Shown piece after piece: positions 54,281 to 62,124 of a stretch of 64,000 nt of DNA. Position 1 is the first letter of the stretch; each line of letters begins with the position of its first letter. This stretch comes from Saprospiraceae bacterium (GTDB lineage Bacteria; Bacteroidota; Bacteroidia; Chitinophagales; Saprospiraceae), in the NCBI GenBank assembly GCA_016787575.1, contig JAEUUO010000010.1, positions 1-64,000 of the forward strand, given 5' to 3'. The notes under the pieces are model-generated. The model was not told the DNA's origin and did no database searches. It was given only the letters and a program-made list of their open reading frames with translations. A program made the translations under genes and the position numbers.

Positions 54281-56629
54281 ATGAACATTCGCAAATTTAT
54301 CATATTAACTGGAATCGGTCTATTACTAAGTGCTTGTAATACCAGCAAAGTATTAAAACCTGAAGAACGCCTGCTTCACGCAAACAAAATTCAAATTGAA
54401 GGTAAACAAAGCATTGAAAACAAACTAAATCTTAATCAGCAATTAATTACCCTGATTAAACAGAAACCAAATCGCAACTTTTTCTTGGTGTTTCCAAGAG
54501 AATACTTATACTACAGATATGTGATAAAAAAGAAAAAATCAAATTGGATTTCGAATTCACTGGCAAAACAAAGCGAAAAACCATCTGTACTGGATACTAG
54601 CTTATGTCGGGCTACTCAATTAAATATTTATAACTACCTCTACAACCAAGGCTATTTTAATGCTAAATCAACATATAAAATAGACACATCAAATTTCAAA
54701 GTAAATGTTATTTATAGAGTCAATCCAGGTCAACGTTATTTTATTAATGACGTAAAATTTATTGCTGATGATAAAACTATTCAGGACATTTTAATTAATA
54801 ATTCAAATGCAAGTTTTCTTGTTCCCGGAGAGCCTTTGGACAATAGTTTATTTCAAAATGAAAAAGCGCGAATCAGCGATTTGCTTTTTAACAATGGCTT
54901 TGCTGAGTTTAACCCTGTTTATATTCAAAATTTAGATGCTGACACTGTTCATTTAAAAGCAAATATTATATTAAAAATAAATAACCCGGAAGGAAAATCA
55001 AATCATCCACGTTATTCAGTCAATTACATTTCAGTCAATCCTTCTTTCACTCCAAACGATTCCATTCCTCCAATAAATATTTTATATGATTCGTTGATTT
55101 TTCAAATAAATCCAGAAAACAACTTTATAAGACCTAAAGCGGTTGCCTCAAAAATACTATTCAGACCAGGTCAGCTTTCAAATAAATCTTTGGTTGACGA
55201 AACTTACAATCAATTATCCAAATTAGGAGCTTACCGATTTGTAAATATTGAAGCTAAAATTGATAGCGTTGACAGAAGTAAAATAAATTACAACATACAA
55301 TTAACTCCCAGTAAAAAGTGGGTATTTGATTATGGTTCTGATATAAACTATACCTCAATAAAAACAGCGAGTAAAACACTTTTTGGAATTTCCGGTTTTG
55401 CTTTTTTGAAAAACCGTAATTTATTTCGAGGAGCCGAAAGCTTTACTACAAGATTCGAAATTGGAACTGAATTAAATGTATTTAAATTAAATGATTTCAA
55501 TTCTTTAAACATACACTTCAGCAATGAATTATCGTTTCCATCTTTTTATGATCTCACCGGAAGCTTGCATATAGCCTCCTGGCTAGCCAGACCATTCGCT
55601 CAATTTAAAAACAAACCGGATAGCCGTACCAATATTGTTGCAGGATTGGACTATGAAAACCTTGTTCAACTTTATCAATATTTGTCATTCAATACAAATG
55701 TTAGTTACGACTGGCAAATTAAAAGACGAAAGAGAATTTCCTTAAATACCATTGGCTTTTCATTGTATTTACCTAAGACAACTCCATATTTTAATGCAAT
55801 CCTGGACTCAAATATATTCTTGAAAAATAGCTTTATTGGTAGACGTTTATTCACCTCCTTTCTGCTTGACAATTTAACTTTCTATTATCAAGGGAAAATT
55901 AAAAATAAATTTCAAAATTCATTTATCACGAGCACAAACATTTCAGGCTTTGAGATCAATCTTGCCAATCAATTGTATTCTCTTTCTACCAATAAAAAAG
56001 ATACATTCTCTTTTGGAAATTATGAATTTTCAAAATTTTTTAAAAGTGAATTTGATTACCGTGCTTACTATTCGTTTACCAGCAAAAGCAAACTTGCAGC
56101 TCGTTTTTCAATAGGCTTTGTATCACCTTTTGGAAGCAGCAATGCCGTACCTTATATTAAGCAATTTTACGTCGGGGGTCCGCAAAGTCTTCGGGCTTGG
56201 AATATCCGAGAACTTGGGCCCGGTAATTTAAACTTAAGCGATTCACTTAAAAACAAACAAACTTATTATGCTGCCGGTGATTTTAAACTTGAAAGCAGTA
56301 TCGAATATCGCTTTGATGTTGTTTGGCGATTAAAAGCAGCTTTGTTTCTGGATGCGGGCAACATCTGGTTATTACCAAAAACTGGAACTCAGAGGGGAGA
56401 TGGATTTTTAAATGCTAATTTCTTAGATCAAATCGCAATTGGAACCGGTTTTGGACTTCGTTTCGATTTGAGTTATTTCTTATTTAGGGTAGATATTGGA
56501 TTTAAACTCAGAAACCCCTATTTAAATACTGAAAACAGACATTGGATTTTTTCAAATACTTATCCTGTAAGTATTGGCAATTTATTTGAAAATTATACCA
56601 TTCATATTGCCCTTGATTATCCCTTCTAA
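54281..56629 (+). CDS. tamL: TamL-type Omp85 lipoprotein (BamA/TamA family)
   Basis: 782 residues. Lipoprotein signal with LLSAC, Cys19, then NTSKVL. POTRA-like repeats about 30-320 (for example YIISVNP and RYFINDVKFIAD) precede a 16-strand barrel about 370-782 whose loop motif is VGGPQSLRAWNIRELG and whose terminal strand ends YTIHIALDYPF. Unlike proteobacterial BamA/TamA, the protein is itself lipidated, the form found in Bacteroidota (TamL). Inserts or exports outer-membrane proteins, probably with TamB-like partners outside the window. Overlaps the 3' end of nth by four bases on the opposite strand. Confidence 0.93.
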   Translation: MNIRKFIILTGIGLLLSACNTSKVLKPEERLLHANKIQIEGKQSIENKLNLNQQLITLIKQKPNRNFFLVFPREYLYYRYVIKKKKSNWISNSLAKQSEKPSVLDTSLCRATQLNIYNYLYNQGYFNAKSTYKIDTSNFKVNVIYRVNPGQRYFINDVKFIADDKTIQDILINNSNASFLVPGEPLDNSLFQNEKARISDLLFNNGFAEFNPVYIQNLDADTVHLKANIILKINNPEGKSNHPRYSVNYISVNPSFTPNDSIPPINILYDSLIFQINPENNFIRPKAVASKILFRPGQLSNKSLVDETYNQLSKLGAYRFVNIEAKIDSVDRSKINYNIQLTPSKKWVFDYGSDINYTSIKTASKTLFGISGFAFLKNRNLFRGAESFTTRFEIGTELNVFKLNDFNSLNIHFSNELSFPSFYDLTGSLHIASWLARPFAQFKNKPDSRTNIVAGLDYENLVQLYQYLSFNTNVSYDWQIKRRKRISLNTIGFSLYLPKTTPYFNAILDSNIFLKNSFIGRRLFTSFLLDNLTFYYQGKIKNKFQNSFITSTNISGFEINLANQLYSLSTNKKDTFSFGNYEFSKFFKSEFDYRAYYSFTSKSKLAARFSIGFVSPFGSSNAVPYIKQFYVGGPQSLRAWNIRELGPGNLNLSDSLKNKQTYYAAGDFKLESSIEYRFDVVWRLKAALFLDAGNIWLLPKTGTQRGDGFLNANFLDQIAIGTGFGLRFDLSYFLFRVDIGFKLRNPYLNTENRHWIFSNTYPVSIGNLFENYTIHIALDYPF

Positions 56630-57267
56630 TTTTTATTCGTCGGATTATACAATTGGCAGATTTTACAGTTTTCCAAATTATGGGAACGGGCAGGGCAATA
56701 CAATCTGCCATAATAAATCATTTGCAAATGAATTCTATTCCAGACCTCAGGTAGAAATATCTTTTTTAAATCGAATTCTGTCTGTATGACATTCTTACCA
56801 TTGCTTAAGCCCCATCTCCTGGCCAATCGATGAATATGAGTATCAACCGGAAATGCCGGATGCCCGAAAGCCTGACACATTACCACAGACGCTGTCTTAT
56901 GCCCTACTCCGGGAAGTGCTTCCAATTGTTCAAAGCCGTCTGGAACCATTCCATTGTATTCATTGACTAATATTTTAGACAAATTGGATATCGCTTTAGA
57001 TTTTGCCCCTGACAATCCACAAGGTTTTATAATTTCCTGAATCACATCCACCGGAATTTGCATCATATCAAATGGATTGTCAGCCAATTTAAATAATTCA
57101 GGCGTTATCTTATTGACACGCAAATCGGTGCATTGAGCAGAAAGCAACACTGCTATTAATAACGTATAAGGATCTTTATGTACTAAAGGAATTTGAGGAT
57201 TGGGAAATAAATCATCCAATATAGTTTGAATTTGAATGGCCTTATTTTTTGAAGATATTCTGGCCAT
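56626..57267 (-). CDS. nth: endonuclease III
   Basis: 213 residues. Helix-hairpin-helix motif LPGVGHKTA (about 118-126) with catalytic Lys124, and Asp142 in FPVDTHIHRL. A DNA glycosylase/AP-lyase for oxidised pyrimidines. Of the four Cys ligands expected for the [4Fe-4S] cluster only Cys191, Cys201 and Cys204 are present and their spacing (C-x9-C-x2-C) differs from C-x6-C-x2-C-x5-C; no fourth Cys follows, so the cluster may be absent or altered. Acyl-CoA reductase gene lies one base upstream. Confidence 0.94.
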   Translation of the reverse strand: MARISSKNKAIQIQTILDDLFPNPQIPLVHKDPYTLLIAVLLSAQCTDLRVNKITPELFKLADNPFDMMQIPVDVIQEIIKPCGLSGAKSKAISNLSKILVNEYNGMVPDGFEQLEALPGVGHKTASVVMCQAFGHPAFPVDTHIHRLARRWGLSNGKNVIQTEFDLKKIFLPEVWNRIHLQMIYYGRLYCPARSHNLENCKICQLYNPTNKN

Positions 57268-57268
57268 C

Positions 57269-58300
57269 TTACAATGAAGCTAGAAAGGCAATTGTATTTA
57301 AATTATCCTGATAGCTAGTCAATTCCGGGAATTGACTAGTGCCGAATGGAGTGAGCGGCAATGAAATCCATTTAGAATCACCACATATGCATTGAAGCTG
57401 ATCATTTTTGCTTACTAGCATAGATTTTAAATGATCTATATCTAAATAATAGGAGAAGTACAAACAGGCAATCGGTGGATTTAGTTTAGTACTTTCGATT
57501 AATAAAATAGTTTCAGCTTGATAAAAATGAGCTTTTCCCAAAAGTTGAGACGCTAAATAATAATCGTAATTATTGCAATATTTTACACATTCTTTCACGT
57601 AGGAAAAATTAGCATCAAAAACATCCAATAATCTAGCAAATTCAAAACCAATGGGTACATATAAGTGGTGCACGTTTCTACATCCAAGACCATAATATGA
57701 AAAAATATCATTCCCTAAAGCTAACAAATCTGCTTCTGTTTCTTCTCCCGATAAAATAGCAATGGAATTGCGATGGCCCCGAATTAGTGAAGGATATTTT
57801 TCAAAATAGGATTTAAAAACCTGCGTGGCCTGATGCCCACCCGTTGTAATAACGGCATCAAACTGATTCAGTTTCTCGACAATTTGTATTCGTTTGTCAT
57901 CTTCGCTTAAAAATGCATTTATTTTTTCGATTAAATTTATAAGTAATGTGCGATCTTTTGATGCTGGTTTAAACACAATTTTAAATCCTGCCGCCAAACA
58001 ACACCAAATATCATGCAAGCTCACATAAGGAATATTTCCAGCACCTATAATACCAATTACTTTGTTTGAATCCTTAAAATCAACAGGAAATGAATTAAAC
58101 CAATTTTCTAACTTATCTATATTTAAATAATTAAGTTGGATACTATCGATCATTCGATTAATTTCTTTAATCGTAAAAAAAGGATTTTCTAATTGCGCTT
58201 GTGTTTTAGCATTAGCCAATTCAACATCTGCACTTAAAAGATAGTCCTTTAAATAGCCTGCTAAATCAGCCATTCTGCTATAATGATTAAAATTATTCAT
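57269..58300 (-). CDS. acyl-CoA reductase (LuxC-like)
   Basis: 343 residues from the ATG at 58300, chosen because it overlaps the RluD-type stop by eight bases and drops a long non-family extension. NADP-binding VIGIIGAGNIPYVSLHD near 80-97, FKIVFKPASKD near 106-115, HRNSIAIL near 176-183, and catalytic Cys207 in SYYGLGCRNVHHLYVP. Reduces acyl-CoA or acyl-phosphate thioesters to aldehydes; in Bacteroidota it is common without luxABDE and probably serves fatty aldehyde or storage-lipid chemistry. Followed by nth on the same strand. Confidence 0.9.
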   Translation of the reverse strand: MNNFNHYSRMADLAGYLKDYLLSADVELANAKTQAQLENPFFTIKEINRMIDSIQLNYLNIDKLENWFNSFPVDFKDSNKVIGIIGAGNIPYVSLHDIWCCLAAGFKIVFKPASKDRTLLINLIEKINAFLSEDDKRIQIVEKLNQFDAVITTGGHQATQVFKSYFEKYPSLIRGHRNSIAILSGEETEADLLALGNDIFSYYGLGCRNVHHLYVPIGFEFARLLDVFDANFSYVKECVKYCNNYDYYLASQLLGKAHFYQAETILLIESTKLNPPIACLYFSYYLDIDHLKSMLVSKNDQLQCICGDSKWISLPLTPFGTSQFPELTSYQDNLNTIAFLASL

Positions 58301-59354
58301 CCGTTTCAACCAATTCTTTTCTTGAGTTTGTATAATTTCTCCATTTGTCCAAAAGCAATTTAAAATCTTCAGGAGGCTCCAATTCAAAATGTATTTTTTT
58401 TAAAGTTACCGGGTGAATAAATCCCAGACTTCTTGCATGCAAAGCAAATCGAGGAAGTAATTTGTAACAATTCAATACAAATTGCTTGTATTTATTGAAT
58501 ACAGTGCCTTTCAAAATAGTATCCCCTCCATATTTTTCATCATTAAACAACGGATGACCAATAAACTTCAGGTGTACACGGATTTGATGCGTTCTTCCTG
58601 TTTCGAGCTTACACTTGACTAAACTCGTATAATAATAACTTTCAACCAATTCATAGTTTGTGGCAGCTTCTTTACCCGACAATCCGTCTGCAAAAACGAA
58701 TTGACGTTGTCTGTGCGAAGGATCACGCCCAATATTGGCTTCAATTCTTCCGAAAGGCGGATTGGGTTCTCCCCATACCAATGCCAAATATTCCCGCTCG
58801 ATGGTATGATTAAAAAACTGTTTAGCTAAATGTGTATGTACAAAATCAGATTTTGCTACAACCAATAGACCAGAAGTCTCTTTATCTATTCGGTGTACTA
58901 AGCCAAATCGCTCTTTTTCAACATGGGAATCCTGATTTTTCTGTCCCTGAAAATAATAAGCCAATGCATTTACCAAGGTCCCACTGTAAACCCCTTGAGC
59001 AGGATGAACGATCATCCCTGGGGGCTTATTTATTACCATCAAATCAGAATCCTCATAAATAACATCCAAAGGAATGTTCTCAGGAATAATTTCAGAATGA
59101 TCTTGTACTTTGGGTATACGTAATAAGATCGTTTCCGCACCTGAAATTTTATAACTGGGCTTTATTTGCTTGCCATTCACTAAAACCAGACCGGCTGCAA
59201 TCGCATTTTGAATTCGATTTCTGGATACTTTTGGCAATCGGGTCACCAGAAAATGATCCAAGCGGATGCTTGATTGTCCCCTATCGACCTCAATGCTTAT
59301 TTCATCTAAATTTTCATCGTCATTTAATTCAAATATTTCAGGTACTTCACTCAT
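58293..59354 (-). CDS. RluA/RluD-family pseudouridine synthase
   Basis: 353 residues. S4 RNA-binding domain about 27-85 (SSIRLDHFLVTRLPKVSRNR), then the catalytic domain with LVHRIDKETSGLLVVAKS, catalytic Asp157, and GRTHQIRVHLKFIGHPL, which is the RluD-type hallmark. Likely modifies 23S rRNA helix 69 (RluD-like); the exact site cannot be read. Divergent from the transsulfuration enzyme gene, 44 bases between starts. Confidence 0.94.
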   Translation of the reverse strand: MSEVPEIFELNDDENLDEISIEVDRGQSSIRLDHFLVTRLPKVSRNRIQNAIAAGLVLVNGKQIKPSYKISGAETILLRIPKVQDHSEIIPENIPLDVIYEDSDLMVINKPPGMIVHPAQGVYSGTLVNALAYYFQGQKNQDSHVEKERFGLVHRIDKETSGLLVVAKSDFVHTHLAKQFFNHTIEREYLALVWGEPNPPFGRIEANIGRDPSHRQRQFVFADGLSGKEAATNYELVESYYYTSLVKCKLETGRTHQIRVHLKFIGHPLFNDEKYGGDTILKGTVFNKYKQFVLNCYKLLPRFALHARSLGFIHPVTLKKIHFELEPPEDFKLLLDKWRNYTNSRKELVETDE

Positions 59355-59398
59355 ATCAATTCAACAATATTATAGAAATTTGAACTTTGTAGTAATTT

Positions 59399-60607
59399 AT
59401 GGAATCAACTAATTTTAAGCACATAGAGAGTCTCTGCGCTTCGGAGGCAAAAATACGACTAAGCACCCCAGCTCACAAAATCCCAATTGTTGCAAGTTCG
59501 GCATTTAAATTCAATTCTATCGAAGAAGGAATAGAAATATTTAAAAACCAGCCAGGGGATCACGTCTATACCCGTTATGGAAATCCAACTGTCGAAGCCG
59601 TGGCACAAAAAATTGCAGATTTGGAAGCTTTTGGATTAAATGAATCTGCTTTTGGATTGCTAACCAGCAGCGGTATGGCTGCAATAAATTTGACACTCCA
59701 AACATTACTTGGTCCAGGAGACAAAATAATTACTCAAGGGAATTTATATGGTGGCACTACAGAATTGTTTTTAAAAGTTTTTGGAAAAAATCAAATCGAA
59801 ACCCTTATTTCAGACTTTAACAATCCAGAAGAACTTGAAAAACTGGGAGGAACGGATCCTAAACAAAAAAAACTGGTGTATATAGAAACTCCAGCAAATC
59901 CAACGCTCCAATGTTATAATTTAGAAGAGATTGGAAAGGCTTGCAAAAAATTTAATTATTACTTTGTTGTTGACAATACTTTTGCTACACCCATTCTTCA
60001 ACAACCCTTAAAATTTTTGGCCGATGTAGTTGTACATTCAACAACTAAATATTTGCATGGTCATGGTGCATCAACCGGAGGCGCCATCGTAACTACTGAT
60101 TTCAATCTGCATAAACGGATTTGGGATTGCCTAAAACTCTCGGGCAGCAATTCCAATCCTTTTGACGCTTGGTTAATAAATATCGGTTTAAAAACATTGA
60201 GTATACGAATGCTAAAACAATCCGAACACGCTTTGCAATTGGCAACCGCCCTGGAATTAATGCCAAAAATAAAACGTGTGTTTTATCCGGGTTTGCCATC
60301 AAATAATAGTCATACGCTGGCATCAAAACAAATGAAAGCATTTGGCGCCATTGTAAGTTTTGAAGTTGGCGAATCATTGGAAGATGCCATTCGTTTTTGC
60401 AATGCTTTAAAACATTGTGCTATGGCTCCTTCCCTTGGTGAAACTGATACCATGGTATTGCATCCTGCTACCATGAGTCATCTCAAAATTCCAAAAGAAC
60501 AAAGATTAAAATACGACATCAAAGATTCTTTGATTCGGTTTTCAATTGGACTTGAACACGTTGAAGATATTCTAGACGATATAAAGCAGGCTCTAAGCGT
60601 CATGTAA
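59399..60607 (+). CDS. transsulfuration-family PLP enzyme (O-acyl-homoserine sulfhydrylase or cystathionine gamma-synthase type)
   Basis: 402 residues, Cys/Met-metabolism PLP-dependent enzyme. YTRYGNPTVEAV near 57-68, LLTSSGMAAI near 88-95, VDNTFATP with Asp192, and the PLP Lys217 in VVHSTTKYLHGHG. C-terminal substrate loop APSLGETDTMVLHPATMSH. Could be O-acetylhomoserine sulfhydrylase, cystathionine gamma-synthase or methionine gamma-lyase; the length fits the first two better. Role in methionine/cysteine synthesis or breakdown. Overlaps the convergent phosphoesterase by 15 bases. Confidence 0.9.
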   Translation: MESTNFKHIESLCASEAKIRLSTPAHKIPIVASSAFKFNSIEEGIEIFKNQPGDHVYTRYGNPTVEAVAQKIADLEAFGLNESAFGLLTSSGMAAINLTLQTLLGPGDKIITQGNLYGGTTELFLKVFGKNQIETLISDFNNPEELEKLGGTDPKQKKLVYIETPANPTLQCYNLEEIGKACKKFNYYFVVDNTFATPILQQPLKFLADVVVHSTTKYLHGHGASTGGAIVTTDFNLHKRIWDCLKLSGSNSNPFDAWLINIGLKTLSIRMLKQSEHALQLATALELMPKIKRVFYPGLPSNNSHTLASKQMKAFGAIVSFEVGESLEDAIRFCNALKHCAMAPSLGETDTMVLHPATMSHLKIPKEQRLKYDIKDSLIRFSIGLEHVEDILDDIKQALSVM

Positions 60608-61087
60608 TTCAATTACTTCCATGTTACTAAAAGATTTACCATCCATGGTAAATCGGACGATCGTTCTTACTTTATGAAATCCAGATTTTCCACAAGCTCC
60701 CGGATTGATATATAAAACACGATAGACTGGGTCATTGGCTATTTTTAAAATGTGCGAATGCCCGCAAATCAATACATCAGGTTTATGAAATTGCAAAGCG
60801 TTTCTAATTTCTGGCTTATATTTGGAAAAAGCTCCTGCAATATGGATAATTAATATTTTGAATTTTTCAATTTCAAAGATTAGCATCTCTGTACAGTTGA
60901 TTCGAATTTCTGTTCCATCAATATTCCCAAATACAGCGCGCACGGGTTTAAATTGCTTAAGTTTATTTAGCACTTCGATAGAGCCAATATCACCAGCATG
61001 CCATATTTCATCGCATTCTTTAAAATAATCAAAAATCTTTGGATCTAAATAAGAATGTGTATCCGAAAGTAAACCAATGCGTTTCAT
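60593..61087 (-). CDS. YfcE/MJ0936-type metallophosphoesterase
   Basis: 164 residues, small calcineurin-like enzyme of the MJ0936/YfcE group. Metal ligands in LLSDTHSYLD, IWHAGDIGS, VFGNIDGTEIR and ICGHSHILK. Phosphodiesterase activity is documented for relatives; cellular substrate unknown. The dehydrogenase gene upstream overlaps by four bases (ATGA), so the two are translationally coupled on the minus strand. Confidence 0.9.
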   Translation of the reverse strand: MKRIGLLSDTHSYLDPKIFDYFKECDEIWHAGDIGSIEVLNKLKQFKPVRAVFGNIDGTEIRINCTEMLIFEIEKFKILIIHIAGAFSKYKPEIRNALQFHKPDVLICGHSHILKIANDPVYRVLYINPGACGKSGFHKVRTIVRFTMDGKSFSNMEVIELHDA

Positions 61088-62055
61088 TTAGAAACGTTCA
61101 ATACGATTTTACCAAATTGTTGCTTTGAATTCATTCTATTAAACGCTGAATTAAAATCAGCAAGTTCATAAATGCTATCAACGATAGGAATAATTTTAAA
61201 TTGAATAATAAAACTCAACATTTCTGCAAATTCAGATGGACTGCCCATCGTAGATCCATAAATAGATATCTGTTTCCAAAACAATTGCTGAGGGCTCAAA
61301 TTTGAGATAACACCATTGGTACCACCATACATAGCAATGCGCGCTGCTGGTTTACAGATTTTTGGAAATTTAGAAAAAGACTCGCCACCTGCACTGTCAA
61401 CAATCATGTCAAATCCACCTGATTGATCTAAAACTTCAACATCCCATTTTGAATCAAGGTAATTTACACCACCTTTTGCTCCTAATTGGATCGCTTGTTC
61501 AATTTTTGAATGGTCTGATGAGCTAACATAGACATTCAGCTTGAGGGCCAATGCAAATTGCAATACCATCAAAGCGACTCCTCCACCGATTCCGGTAATT
61601 AGCAAATTTTCACCCGCCTGGGGCTTGCATTTTATCACCAAAGTTCTATATGCAGTAATTCCTGCTAAAGGCAAAGCAGAAACTTGTGCATCTGTTAGAT
61701 GTGCAGGTGCTGAATAAATATGTTGCACTGGCACTGAAACATATTCAGCAAATGACCCATGTTCCGGCATGCCTAATATATGGAAAGATTTCGATTGGAC
61801 ACGGGGATCATCACCCCAGTTAAATCCTGGATTGACAATAACTCGTCGCTTGTTTTCATCAAAAGCACAAACATCAGATCCTAATATGACCGGATACTTA
61901 ATACCCGCATAACGGCCCTTACTAATCCATAAGTCCCTGTGATTTAAAGCCGCATGACTCACCTGGATGATGTTAAAACCCTCTTTGGGATCGGGCATTG
62001 GCCAGTCTACCAGTTGCAATCCCTGAGTTTCTGACACTAATTGTACTGCTCTCAT
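61084..62055 (-). CDS. MDR-superfamily zinc-type alcohol dehydrogenase / quinone oxidoreductase-like protein
   Basis: 323 residues. GroES-like catalytic fold about 25-130 (HAALNHRDLWISKGRYAG, VILGSDVCAF) and an NAD(P)-binding domain about 130-290 with ITGIGGGVALMVLQFALAL. No Cys-rich structural-zinc loop is present in the 90-120 region, so it lies closer to the zinc-independent or one-zinc group. Substrate unknown. Overlaps the phosphoesterase gene downstream. A terminator for the T9SS gene lies just upstream. Confidence 0.88.
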   Translation of the reverse strand: MRAVQLVSETQGLQLVDWPMPDPKEGFNIIQVSHAALNHRDLWISKGRYAGIKYPVILGSDVCAFDENKRRVIVNPGFNWGDDPRVQSKSFHILGMPEHGSFAEYVSVPVQHIYSAPAHLTDAQVSALPLAGITAYRTLVIKCKPQAGENLLITGIGGGVALMVLQFALALKLNVYVSSSDHSKIEQAIQLGAKGGVNYLDSKWDVEVLDQSGGFDMIVDSAGGESFSKFPKICKPAARIAMYGGTNGVISNLSPQQLFWKQISIYGSTMGSPSEFAEMLSFIIQFKIIPIVDSIYELADFNSAFNRMNSKQQFGKIVLNVSK

Positions 62056-62069
62056 ATTGCAAAAATAAA

Positions 62070-62097
62070 AAAAGTGTCCCCCGAAAGGGACACTTTT
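62070..62097 (-). terminator. intrinsic terminator of the dockerin-like T9SS gene
   Basis: AAAAGTGTCCC pairs with GGGACACTTTT over 11 bp with a six-base loop. Read on the minus strand it is followed by a T-rich run, so it ends transcripts coming from 62125-64000. Confidence 0.9.
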
Positions 62098-62124
62098 AAT
62101 TATTAAACCGATATAAAAAAATCT

